Positions 57,128-64,000 of a DNA stretch of 64,000 nucleotides are shown piece by piece (position 1 is the stretch's first letter; every line of letters begins with the position of its first letter). Under the pieces are notes generated by a model. That model saw only the letters and a list, made by a program, of their open reading frames with translations, was not told the DNA's origin and made no database searches. Location: positions 1 to 64,000 of the forward strand of contig NZ_SOCP01000026.1 in the NCBI RefSeq assembly GCF_004364325.1, in the 5' to 3' direction. This DNA comes from Actinophytocola oryzae (GTDB taxonomy: Bacteria > Actinomycetota > Actinomycetes > Mycobacteriales > Pseudonocardiaceae). A program made the position numbers and the translations under genes.

Positions 57128-58642
57128 CTAGACCGGCTTCGCCACCTGGGCCAGCAGTTCCGGTCCCCGCGCGGCGAGTCTGCGTGCCGCGATACCACCC
57201 CACCACCAGAACATCAGCACCCCGACCGCGATCCCCACCGGCAGGCCGAGCCACTCGACCACCGGCGCGTCCAGGGCCTTACCGAGGATCACGACTGCCA
57301 CCACCGGCAGTGCCACCACCGCCAGCAGCAGGCCGATGCCCAGCTGCGTCAGGGCGCGCAGCAAACCAGGGCTCCTGCCTGCCGCGAACGGACTCGCCTT
57401 CCGATCGGGCATCGGGTAAGCGGCGAACACCGACAACAGCACCACCAGCCCTCCCCCACCGCCGAGAAGCGCGGGAACGAGACCCAGCACCCACGGGTAC
57501 AGCCCGGGGTCGGTCACCGCGGGCAGCACGATCGCGAGTACCAGAGCCACCGGGCCGACGATCATCGTCCACGCCAACTGCCGCCCACGCACGTCGACGC
57601 TCGCGGCACCCGGCACGACCAGCGTGTGCCACAACGCGCTGCCGTCCATCCCGTACAGGTTCCCCGCCATCAGCGACCCGAACGCCACCAGCATGATTCC
57701 CCCGTACGGCGACGGCCCGCCGGTGCCGGACACCAGCGGCTGGACCGTGAGGATCAACCCGACCAGCACCGTCGACATCAGCGCGACCCGCCGCCGCGCG
57801 TCGCGGGCCCACGTCCGCAGTTCCTTGCCGACGACCGCGCCGAGTGGCGTCCTGCTGCTGAACGACCGGCCGTGTGCCGGGCCCTCGGACGACGCGACCC
57901 GTGTCGTCCTGCGCACCAGCAGCACACCCCACAGCGCGAGCAGCGCCGCGTCCGCGACCGCCAGCCCGGCCAGACCCGCGAGCGCGACCGGCCACGACGA
58001 CGTCACGGCGGCGGTTCCCCACCCGGACGGCGACCAGCGCAGGACCGCCGACAGCACTGGCGAGTCGCCCGAGGCGATCATCGGTCCGAAAGTCCTGACC
58101 AGCAACTGCACGACGAACCCCGACATACCGACCAGCGCGGCGAGCAGGATCCCCAGGTCCCGGCCGCGTCGGGAGCGCAGCGCGGCGCCGAGTGCCGCGA
58201 TCGTCACGCGTGACAGCAGCACGACGAACACCAGCTGCAACGGCACCGCGAACACCGCGACGACGACGTGTGCGCCGTCCGCGAGCACCAACAGCCCGCA
58301 GAAGGCGATGGCGGTGACGATGGCCGGCACACCGACGAACGCCGCGCCGAGCAGCCCCGCGGCCAGCCGGCGTGGTGTCAGCGGCAGCAACGCGAAGTGC
58401 TCCGGCCGCAGCGTCTCGTCCCCGCCACCCGACAGGATCGGCGCGACCAGCCAGCCGAACGTCCACATGAGATAGACGGCCGCGAGGAGGTCGACCTGCA
58501 CCCCGGGTTCGTCGAAGTCCGCGGCAGCTACTGCGAACGTGGCCCCGGCGGCGAGCAGTCCGAACAGGAACCCGATGACGGTCACCGCCGCCTGCTTGCC
58601 GCGCAGCGAGTGCCGCAGCACGCGCCAGCGCATCCGGATCAT
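57128..58642 (-). CDS. ABC-2 type exporter, permease
   Basis: A 504-residue membrane protein with about 12 hydrophobic segments and no soluble enzymatic domain, typical of large ABC-2 export permeases. MIRMRWRVLRHSLRGKQ at the start is a cytoplasmic basic helix. Its ATG shares a base with the ATPase stop; a GTG one codon earlier would overlap by 4 bp. Substrate unknown. Confidence 0.85.
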   Translation of the reverse strand: MIRMRWRVLRHSLRGKQAAVTVIGFLFGLLAAGATFAVAAADFDEPGVQVDLLAAVYLMWTFGWLVAPILSGGGDETLRPEHFALLPLTPRRLAAGLLGAAFVGVPAIVTAIAFCGLLVLADGAHVVVAVFAVPLQLVFVVLLSRVTIAALGAALRSRRGRDLGILLAALVGMSGFVVQLLVRTFGPMIASGDSPVLSAVLRWSPSGWGTAAVTSSWPVALAGLAGLAVADAALLALWGVLLVRRTTRVASSEGPAHGRSFSSRTPLGAVVGKELRTWARDARRRVALMSTVLVGLILTVQPLVSGTGGPSPYGGIMLVAFGSLMAGNLYGMDGSALWHTLVVPGAASVDVRGRQLAWTMIVGPVALVLAIVLPAVTDPGLYPWVLGLVPALLGGGGGLVVLLSVFAAYPMPDRKASPFAAGRSPGLLRALTQLGIGLLLAVVALPVVAVVILGKALDAPVVEWLGLPVGIAVGVLMFWWWGGIAARRLAARGPELLAQVAKPV

Positions 58643-59400
58643 CACGCCAACCACGACAGTCCCTCCCCACCACCGGTCCGGCCACCGACGATGTGCACGA
58701 ACGCCTCCTCCAGACTCGTGGCGCCCCGCACGAGGTCGACCGGGCCCGCCGCGACCACACGCCCGCGCGTGATCACGGCCACGTGTGTGCACAGCTGCTC
58801 GACCAGCGCCATCACGTGGCTGGACAGGATCACCGCCCCGCCGGAGGTCACGAACCGCTGCAGGATCGTGCGGATCGTCGACGCCGACACCGGGTCCACC
58901 GCCGCGAACGGTTCGTCGAGCACCAGCAGGCGCGGCGCGTGCAGCAGGGCGACCGCGAGCCCGATCTTCTTCCGCATACCGGCCGAGTAGTCGATCACCA
59001 GCTTGTGCTGCGCGTCGGTCAGCTCCAGGACGGCCAGCAGCTCGTCGGTCCGCTCGGTCACCGTGCGTGCCGGGATGCCGCGCAGCAGACCCATGTAGGT
59101 GAGCAATTCGCGCCCGGTGAGCCGCTCCGGCATCGACATACCGTCAGGCAGTACCCCGATCAGGGCCTTGGCGCGCACCGGGTCGTCCCACACGTCGACG
59201 CCGAAGATCGTCACCGTGCCACCGTCCGGCCGCAGGAGCCCGACGGCCATCGACAGTGACGTGGTCTTGCCCGCGCCGTTCGGCCCGACCAGACCGAAGA
59301 ACGAGCCGGCAGGTACCTCCAGGTCGACGTGGTCGACGGCGATGTTCGAACCGAACGTCTTGTAGAGCCGGGACAGTCGTAGTGCCACACCCTCGGTCAT
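58642..59400 (-). CDS. ABC-2 type exporter, ATPase
   Basis: A 252-residue ATPase. Walker A GPNGAGKTTSL, a Met-rich GVLPDGMSMPERLTGREL Q-loop region, signature DYSAGMRKKIGLAVAL (degenerate SGG) and Walker B LLVLDEPFAAVDP. With the permease it forms an exporter of unknown cargo. The ATG lies next to a perfect palindrome shared with the divergent SPFH operon. Confidence 0.9.
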   Translation of the reverse strand: MTEGVALRLSRLYKTFGSNIAVDHVDLEVPAGSFFGLVGPNGAGKTTSLSMAVGLLRPDGGTVTIFGVDVWDDPVRAKALIGVLPDGMSMPERLTGRELLTYMGLLRGIPARTVTERTDELLAVLELTDAQHKLVIDYSAGMRKKIGLAVALLHAPRLLVLDEPFAAVDPVSASTIRTILQRFVTSGGAVILSSHVMALVEQLCTHVAVITRGRVVAAGPVDLVRGATSLEEAFVHIVGGRTGGGEGLSWLA

Positions 59401-59417
59401 GGGCTTGACAGTACGCT

Positions 59418-59433
59418 AAAGTGATATCACTTT
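59418..59433. promoter_or_regulatory. Perfect 16-bp palindrome between the ABC exporter and SPFH operons
   Basis: AAAGTGATATCACTTT reads the same on both strands and is centred 18-40 bp from the two divergent start codons. A -35-like TTGACA sits at 59405-59410. The ribbon-helix-helix protein encoded two genes downstream is a candidate binder; these proteins favour short palindromes of this type. Confidence 0.6.
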
Positions 59434-59463
59434 GCTAGACCAGTGCCTCTAAGGGGACGCACC

Positions 59464-60408
59464 ATGAACACCGATCTCGCCATCGACACACCGACGATGC
59501 CTGCCCCGCACGTCCGCGAGCGCGTGGCGTTCGGCAGCTCCGGACTGCCCGTGCTCGGCCTCGTCCTGCTCGCCTACCTCGCCGCGGCCGCACTCGCGCT
59601 GATCGGCATCCTGCGGCTGGCCAACCCGGACGGCGACCCGCGCACGCCCGGCGTCGTCCTGCTGGTCATCGGCGTGTTGCTGCTGATCGGGGCCGTGATC
59701 CTCAACGGGGGGCTGATCATGGTCGCGCCGGGCGAGGCACGCGTGCTGCAGTTCCTCGGCCGCTACGTCGGCACCGTGCGCCTCGACGGGCTGCGCTTCA
59801 TCAACCCGTTCACCTTCCGCAGGCGCATCTCGACCAGGATCCGCAACCACGAGACCGCGGTGACCAAGGTCAACGACGCCGACGGCAATCCCATCGAGAT
59901 CGCGGCCGTGGTGGTGTGGCGGATCACCGACACCGCCCGCGCGGTGTTCGAGGTCGACGACTACGACGAGTTCGTGACCATCCAGACCGAGACCGCCGTG
60001 CGGCACATCGCGACCAGCTACCCCTACGACGCGCACGGCATCGACCAGCTGTCGCTGCGGGAGAACGCCACGGAGATCACGGAGAAGCTGTCCGCCGAGA
60101 TCGCGGCGCGGGTCGAGGCCGCGGGTGTCGAGGTGATCGAGTCCCGCATCACGCACCTGGCATACGCGTCGGAGATCGCGGGCGCGATGCTGCGCCGCCA
60201 GCAGGCCGGGGCGGTGGTCGCGGCACGCCAGCGGATCGTCGAGGGTGCGGTCGGCATGGTGCAGCTGGCGTTGCGTGAGCTGGCCGAGCAGGACGTGGTG
60301 GACCTGGACGAGGAACGGAAGGCGTCGATGGTCAGCAACCTGCTCGTCGTGCTGTGCTCGGACCGAGACACCCAGCCGGTCGTGAACACCGGTTCGCTGT
60401 ACCACTGA
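59464..60408 (+). CDS. SPFH/band 7 domain membrane protein
   Basis: A 314-residue SPFH protein. Two N-terminal membrane helices (about 28-50 and 62-84) precede the SPFH domain (GLIMVAPGEARVLQFLGRYV, EIAAVVVWRITDTARAVFEV), followed by a helical stretch rich in Ala/Gln/Arg/Glu that would oligomerise. SPFH proteins form membrane microdomain scaffolds. It heads an operon with a DNA-binding RHH protein and an AAA ATPase. Confidence 0.9.
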   Translation: MNTDLAIDTPTMPAPHVRERVAFGSSGLPVLGLVLLAYLAAAALALIGILRLANPDGDPRTPGVVLLVIGVLLLIGAVILNGGLIMVAPGEARVLQFLGRYVGTVRLDGLRFINPFTFRRRISTRIRNHETAVTKVNDADGNPIEIAAVVVWRITDTARAVFEVDDYDEFVTIQTETAVRHIATSYPYDAHGIDQLSLRENATEITEKLSAEIAARVEAAGVEVIESRITHLAYASEIAGAMLRRQQAGAVVAARQRIVEGAVGMVQLALRELAEQDVVDLDEERKASMVSNLLVVLCSDRDTQPVVNTGSLYH

Positions 60409-60410
60409 GC

Positions 60411-60650
60411 GTGCCGGAGCGTAAGAAAGTCCTGCTGCGCCTGGACCCCGCGGTCCACGACGCGGTGGCGCGCTGGGCAGGGGACGAGCTGCGCAGCACG
60501 AACGCGCAGATCGAGTTCCTGCTGCGCCGGGCGCTGTCACAGGCGGGGCGGCTGCCGCGCGACACGGGCGGGATGCCACGACGCGGCAGGCCCCCTAAGG
60601 AAAGTCCCGGAAGCGAGGAAGGTGACAGGACGGGCACTCTGGACGAGTGA
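60411..60650 (+). CDS. Arc-type ribbon-helix-helix protein
   Basis: A 79-residue protein whose N-terminal 42 residues (KKVLLRLDPAVHDAVARWAG, ELRSTNAQIEFLLRRAL) form a strand-helix-helix DNA-binding fold of the Arc/MetJ type. The rest is a basic, Gly/Pro-rich tail. GTG start 2 bp after the SPFH stop, and its stop overlaps the ATPase start by 4 bp. Likely the operon's autoregulator. Confidence 0.8.
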   Translation: MPERKKVLLRLDPAVHDAVARWAGDELRSTNAQIEFLLRRALSQAGRLPRDTGGMPRRGRPPKESPGSEEGDRTGTLDE

Positions 60651-62029
60651 ACGTTACCGACGCCCACGAACTGGCTCGTGCCGTACGGGAGCTGTTCGAG
60701 TCCGCCCAGCAGGCACTCCGTGGCGCCTCCGGCTCGCCGCTCATCGAACGGATCACCGGACACCTCGGCTGCCCGATGGCCGAGATCCCGAACGTCGCCC
60801 TGCACCTGCCGATGTTCGAACACGTGAACCTGCAGCGCGGCGTGGACGCCTACCTCGCGCGGCATACGCCGGACGCCGCGTGGTTCGGCATCGCGGGCAA
60901 CAAGGGCTTCCTGACGGTGATCGACATGCTCGCCGAGGCCACGAACGGCAGCGCCTACAGCAGCACCTACCAGCTCGGCGCGGTCGACTACACGACCGTG
61001 GCGACCGGTCCGTCGGCCTCCACCGAGGCGGTCCAGCTGGGCCTGGTGTGCACGTCGGCGCCGGACGGGTCGCCGGTGGTGCTGGCTCTCCAGGGTGCGC
61101 AGGAGGACCGCGGCGAGGAGCGCTGCCACCTGCAGATCCTGGCGGCGCACCGCACGACGGCGGCCGCGGTCCGCGAGGAGATCTCGAAGCTGATGCGCGG
61201 CCACGACGCGTTCCGCGGCCAGGTGCTGTCGTTCGGGGTCAGCGAGCACCACCACAACCAGCTGCTGACGTTCCTCCCTCGGCCGTCGATGGCGGCGTCG
61301 GACGTGGTGCTCCCGGAGGGCGTGCTCGCGCTCATCGAACGGCACGTGGTCCGCTCGGCCACCCAGACCGAGGCGTTGCGGGCGCAGGGCCAGCACCTGA
61401 AGCGGGGGCTCCTGCTGTACGGGCCGCCCGGCACCGGCAAGACCCACACCGTGAGGTACCTGCTCAGCAGGTTGCCGGAGTCGACGGTGTTCGTGCTGAG
61501 CGGCGTGGCGATGTTCCGCTACCTGCGTGCGACGACCGCGCTGGCGCGGCGCCTGGCGCCGTCTGTGGTCGTGGTGGAGGACGTGGACCTGATCGCGGAG
61601 GACCGGTCGCGCTCCGACGGCAACCCCGTGCTGTTCGAGCTGCTGAACGAGATGGACGGGATCGGTTCGGAGGCGGACGTGACGTTCGTGCTGACGACCA
61701 ACCGCGTCGAGGTCATGGAGGAGGCGCTGACACAACGCCCCGGCAGGGTCGACCTCGCGGTGGAGGTGCCGAAACCCGACGGCGAGTGCCGCGAGCGACT
61801 GTTCCGCCTGTACGCGGCGAGCACCAGCCTGGTGCTCCCGTCCGCGGGAAGCGTGGTGGAGGCGACCGAGGGTGTGACGGCGTCGTTCATCAAGGAGCTG
61901 GTGCGCCGGTCGGTCCTGCGCCACATCGACGAGGGCGGCACCTTCGACGAGAAGGTGGTCGACGGTGCGCTGGCCGAGCTGATGGCCGAGCGCCAGACCC
62001 TGACCAGGAGCATCCTCGGCGGCCGCTGA
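60647..62029 (+). CDS. BCS1-like AAA ATPase with novel N-terminal domain
   Basis: A 460-residue AAA protein. Walker A GPPGTGKT (259-266), a BCS1-type Walker B VVVVEDVDL (around 307-315), sensor region FVLTTNRVEVM and arginine finger area TQRPGRVDLAVEV. The first 240 residues are a domain I do not recognise. It lacks a protease or membrane segment. In the SPFH operon it may remodel membrane-associated complexes. Confidence 0.85.
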   Translation: MNVTDAHELARAVRELFESAQQALRGASGSPLIERITGHLGCPMAEIPNVALHLPMFEHVNLQRGVDAYLARHTPDAAWFGIAGNKGFLTVIDMLAEATNGSAYSSTYQLGAVDYTTVATGPSASTEAVQLGLVCTSAPDGSPVVLALQGAQEDRGEERCHLQILAAHRTTAAAVREEISKLMRGHDAFRGQVLSFGVSEHHHNQLLTFLPRPSMAASDVVLPEGVLALIERHVVRSATQTEALRAQGQHLKRGLLLYGPPGTGKTHTVRYLLSRLPESTVFVLSGVAMFRYLRATTALARRLAPSVVVVEDVDLIAEDRSRSDGNPVLFELLNEMDGIGSEADVTFVLTTNRVEVMEEALTQRPGRVDLAVEVPKPDGECRERLFRLYAASTSLVLPSAGSVVEATEGVTASFIKELVRRSVLRHIDEGGTFDEKVVDGALAELMAERQTLTRSILGGR

Positions 62030-62163
62030 TCCGAGGCAGGTCACCCGCTGTTAAGCTGTGCCGGTCGTGCCCGTGTGGCGTTCCGCCCAGGAGGAAACCC
62101 GCTTTCGCGGGGCCACCCCAAATGCGTGCACGACTTCCGTGATCGACATCGAGGAGTAGCCCC

Positions 62164-62424
62164 ATGGCGAACATCAAGTCCCAGATCAAGCGGATCAAGA
62201 CGAACGAGAAGGCGCGCCTGCGCAACAAGTCCGTCAAGTCCTCGGTGAAGACCGCGATCCGCAAGTTCCGCGAGGCCGCCGACTCCGGCGACAAGGCGAA
62301 GACCGTGGAGCTTCTGCAGGAGGCCAGCCGCAAGCTCGACAAGGCGGCCAGCAAGGGCGTCATCCACGCCAACCAGGCGGCGAACAAGAAGTCCGCCATG
62401 GCGAAGCGGGCGAGCCAGCTCTGA
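62164..62424 (+). CDS. rpsT: 30S ribosomal protein S20
   Basis: An 86-residue, Lys/Ala-rich protein beginning MANIKSQIKRIKTNEKARLR and ending with helices typical of bS20 (DKAASKGVIHANQAANKKSA). Binds 16S rRNA. ATG preceded by GAGGAG. Monocistronic with a strong terminator. Confidence 0.97.
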   Translation: MANIKSQIKRIKTNEKARLRNKSVKSSVKTAIRKFREAADSGDKAKTVELLQEASRKLDKAASKGVIHANQAANKKSAMAKRASQL

Positions 62425-62436
62425 GCTCGAACTGAC

Positions 62437-62476
62437 CAGCGGGGCCGCACCGGCGCAAGCCGAGGCGGCCCCGCTG
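62437..62476. terminator. Terminator between rpsT and holA
   Basis: CAGCGGGGCCGC (62437-62448) pairs perfectly with GCGGCCCCGCTG (62465-62476), a 12-bp stem located between the convergent ends of rpsT and holA. It serves either strand. Confidence 0.75.
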
Positions 62477-62487
62477 TGCGTTACCCG

Positions 62488-63465
62488 TCAGCTGCGGCGC
62501 CGGGCCTCACCCAGGCGCAGCACCGCCCGTTCCAGGGCATAGCCTGCGTCTACGGCGACGCCCTTGACGTCCGCGTTGACCTCGGCCACCACCTGCATGG
62601 CAGCCACCAGCCCCACCGGGTGCCAGCCCCTGGACTGGGCCTGCGCCTTACGCACCTTCCACGCCGGCATTCCCAGCTCACTCGACAGCCGGTAGGGGTC
62701 GGCGCGGCCCGCCCCGGCCACCTTCGCGACCGTGCGGACCGCGTCCGCGAGAGCGTCGGCCACCAGCACGTGCGGTACTCCGAGCAGCATCGCCCAGCGC
62801 AGCATCTCCAGCGCCCCGGCGATGTCGCCGGTCACTGCCTTCTCGGCAACGGCGAACCCCGTGACGTCGGCCCTGCCGCGGTGGTAGCGGCGGATCGCCT
62901 CGATCGTGATCTGGCCGTTCGTGTCCGCGACCAGCTGGGCGGACGCGGCGGCGAGCTCGCGCAGGTCGGAGCCGACCGAGTCGATCAGTTCGCGCACCGC
63001 CTCCGCCTCGATCCGTCCGCCGGCCAGCCGGACCTCGTTGCGGACGAACGACTCCCGGTCCTGCGGCCTGGTGATCTTCGGGCAGTCGACGACCAGCGCG
63101 CCTGCCGACTTCATGGCGGTCAGCAGGTCCTTGCCGGGCTTGCGTCCGCCGCCGTTGTGGAGCACGACCAGCTGCACGCTGTCGGCGGGCGACTTCACGT
63201 ACGAGGTGATCACCGCGCCCATGTCCTTGCCGACCTCCTGGGCTCCTTCCAGGACGATCACCCGCCGCTCGGCGAAGAGCGAGGGGCTCACGAGCTCGGC
63301 CAGCTCGGGCCCGGTGAGGTCGGTCACCTTCACGCGGGTCATGTCGGCACTCGGGTCGGCGAGCCGAGCGGTCTCGATTGCGGTCTGCACCGCACGTTCG
63401 ACCAGCAGTTCCTCGTCCCCGAGAACGAGCTGCAGTGCGGGCGGTGTCACGGCGGGCGCCTTCAC
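62488..63465 (-). CDS. holA: DNA polymerase III subunit delta
   Basis: A 325-residue clamp-loader subunit. Actinobacterial HolA features are ALQLVLGDEELLVERAVQTA, FAERRVIVLEGAQEVGKDM, the GGGRKPGKDLL segment and helical domain III ending SLALERAVLRLGEARRRS-like. Start GTG 63465. Synteny with rpsT is conserved in actinomycetes. Confidence 0.92.
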   Translation of the reverse strand: MKAPAVTPPALQLVLGDEELLVERAVQTAIETARLADPSADMTRVKVTDLTGPELAELVSPSLFAERRVIVLEGAQEVGKDMGAVITSYVKSPADSVQLVVLHNGGGRKPGKDLLTAMKSAGALVVDCPKITRPQDRESFVRNEVRLAGGRIEAEAVRELIDSVGSDLRELAAASAQLVADTNGQITIEAIRRYHRGRADVTGFAVAEKAVTGDIAGALEMLRWAMLLGVPHVLVADALADAVRTVAKVAGAGRADPYRLSSELGMPAWKVRKAQAQSRGWHPVGLVAAMQVVAEVNADVKGVAVDAGYALERAVLRLGEARRRS

Positions 63466-63603
63466 CCGGTCATCCTCGCATCAGCCCGGCTCGGCGGATC
63501 GGCGGGCACGAACCTGAGCCGTCGCTCTCTCGAATGATGGACCTCACATTGGCCGAGTGACCGCGTCGTGCCGTAACGTGTCCGGCAGGACAACTTCATA
63601 TAG

Positions 63604-63729
63604 CTCATCCAGAGGGGCAGAGGGATCGGCCCGAAGAAGCCCCGGCAACCAGCGTCAGCCACATCATTCGCGACCGCGAGACGGCGACGACCATGGTGCC
63701 AATTCCGACCCGCACGCGGGACAGATGAG
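63604..63729 (+). ncRNA. SAM-I (S-box) riboswitch upstream of thrC
   Basis: The conserved S-box landmarks occur in order: P1 5' strand CTCATC (63604-63609), GAGGGATCGGCCCGAAGAAG and CCCCGGCAACC (kink-turn/binding core), ATGGTGCCAATTCC, GGACAGATGAG, and P1 3' strand GATGAG (63724-63729). The P1 3' strand overlaps the thrC ribosome binding site (GAGGAG, 63726-63731), so SAM binding should hide it. A SAM-IV type is less likely given the ACAGATGAG closing strand. Confidence 0.85.
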
Positions 63730-63742
63730 GAGATACCTCGCG

Positions 63743-64000
63743 ATGACGCTCACTGCCGACGCCGGCACCACCACTCTCGACCTCGGGCCCGCTCGCGCCC
63801 TGACCTGCAGGGAGTGTGGACACCAGATCCCGCTCGCCGCGGAGTTCGCCTGTGCGGAGTGTTTCGGCCCGCTGGAGGTCGCGTACGAGTTCGGCAACAT
63901 CACCCGGGCCCAGATCGAAGCGGGCCCCAAGTCGATCTGGCGCTACCGCAACCTGCTGCCGGTCCCGTCCGATGTGGACGCACACCCGAACACCGAACCT
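63743..64000 (+). CDS. thrC: Threonine synthase, cut by window edge
   Basis: The first 86 codons of a PLP-dependent threonine synthase. The N-terminal four-Cys zinc-ribbon-like segment (LTCRECGHQIPL, FACAECFGPLEVAYEFGN) and IEAGPKSIWRYRNLLPVP match actinobacterial ThrC. The PLP domain lies outside the window. It would convert O-phosphohomoserine to threonine, which also feeds isoleucine. Control by a SAM riboswitch is notable because SAM reports methionine-branch status. Confidence 0.88.
   Translation, partial: MTLTADAGTTTLDLGPARALTCRECGHQIPLAAEFACAECFGPLEVAYEFGNITRAQIEAGPKSIWRYRNLLPVPSDVDAHPNTEP

Noticed and set aside
1..64000. tRNA or rRNA genes
   Set aside because: No cloverleaf or rRNA-like segment was recognised in any intergenic stretch; a tRNAscan search was not possible here.

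Overview
The window is about 64 kb of very GC-rich DNA with strong G/C third-position bias and many GTG starts. Its gene families are typical of Actinobacteria: a DUF397 protein, HtaA heme-binding proteins, CimA, an actinobacterial sulfur-assimilation operon, and XRE and Uma2 paralogues. Gene content and order (FAH protein, cimA, leuB, serA, ilvCNB, ilvD; sulfite reductase, cysH and a chelatase; then lepA, rpsT, holA) point to a Pseudonocardiaceae-type actinomycete. This assignment is inferred from gene content, not from a database match.

Layout. 1-1.8 kb: a MarR repressor and a DHA2 drug exporter with an inverted-repeat operator. 2-6.1 kb: tex and small enzymes, plus a methyltransferase remnant. 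6.1-11.2 kb: a sugar-acid cluster (epimerase-like protein, galactonate dehydratase, SDR, lactonase, FadR-type regulator). 11.2-12.7 kb: an FAH-family protein and a secreted trypsin-fold protein with no catalytic triad. 12.7-25 kb: branched-chain amino acid and serine genes (cimA, leuB, serA, ilvC, ilvN, ilvB, ilvD). cimA and ilvBNC each have a leader-peptide attenuator. 25-33.6 kb: the assimilatory sulfate operon, from sulfite reductase through a sulfonate-type ABC importer to a sirohydrochlorin chelatase for siroheme, preceded by a Cys-containing leader peptide and a hairpin that can hide the ribosome binding site.

33.6-39.7 kb is the most unusual part. It is a four-gene operon encoding a TIR protein, a KGGVGR-type ATPase with a second TIR-like domain, a winged-helix protein, and a 1035-residue protein with two P-loops whose C-terminal half is HerA/FtsK-like. 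It looks like an undescribed immune or conflict module. 39.7-47.4 kb holds ordinary accessory genes. 47.4-49.2 kb is lepA. 49.3-55.5 kb is a heme-acquisition locus (hmuTUV and heme oxygenase, divergent from HtaA-type surface proteins) around a pair of iron-box-like sites. 55.5-62 kb has a methyltransferase, a secreted protein, an ABC-2 exporter and a divergent SPFH/ribbon-helix-helix/AAA operon around a perfect 16-bp palindrome. The right end carries rpsT, holA and a SAM-I-type riboswitch before a truncated thrC.

Three biosynthetic operons (ilvB, cimA, sulfite reductase) appear to share one design. In each, a promoter ends 6-7 nt before the start codon of a short leader peptide, so the peptide would be read from a leaderless message. 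The peptide carries codons for the pathway end product and is followed by competing hairpins. I saw no tRNA, rRNA, insertion sequence or CRISPR array.
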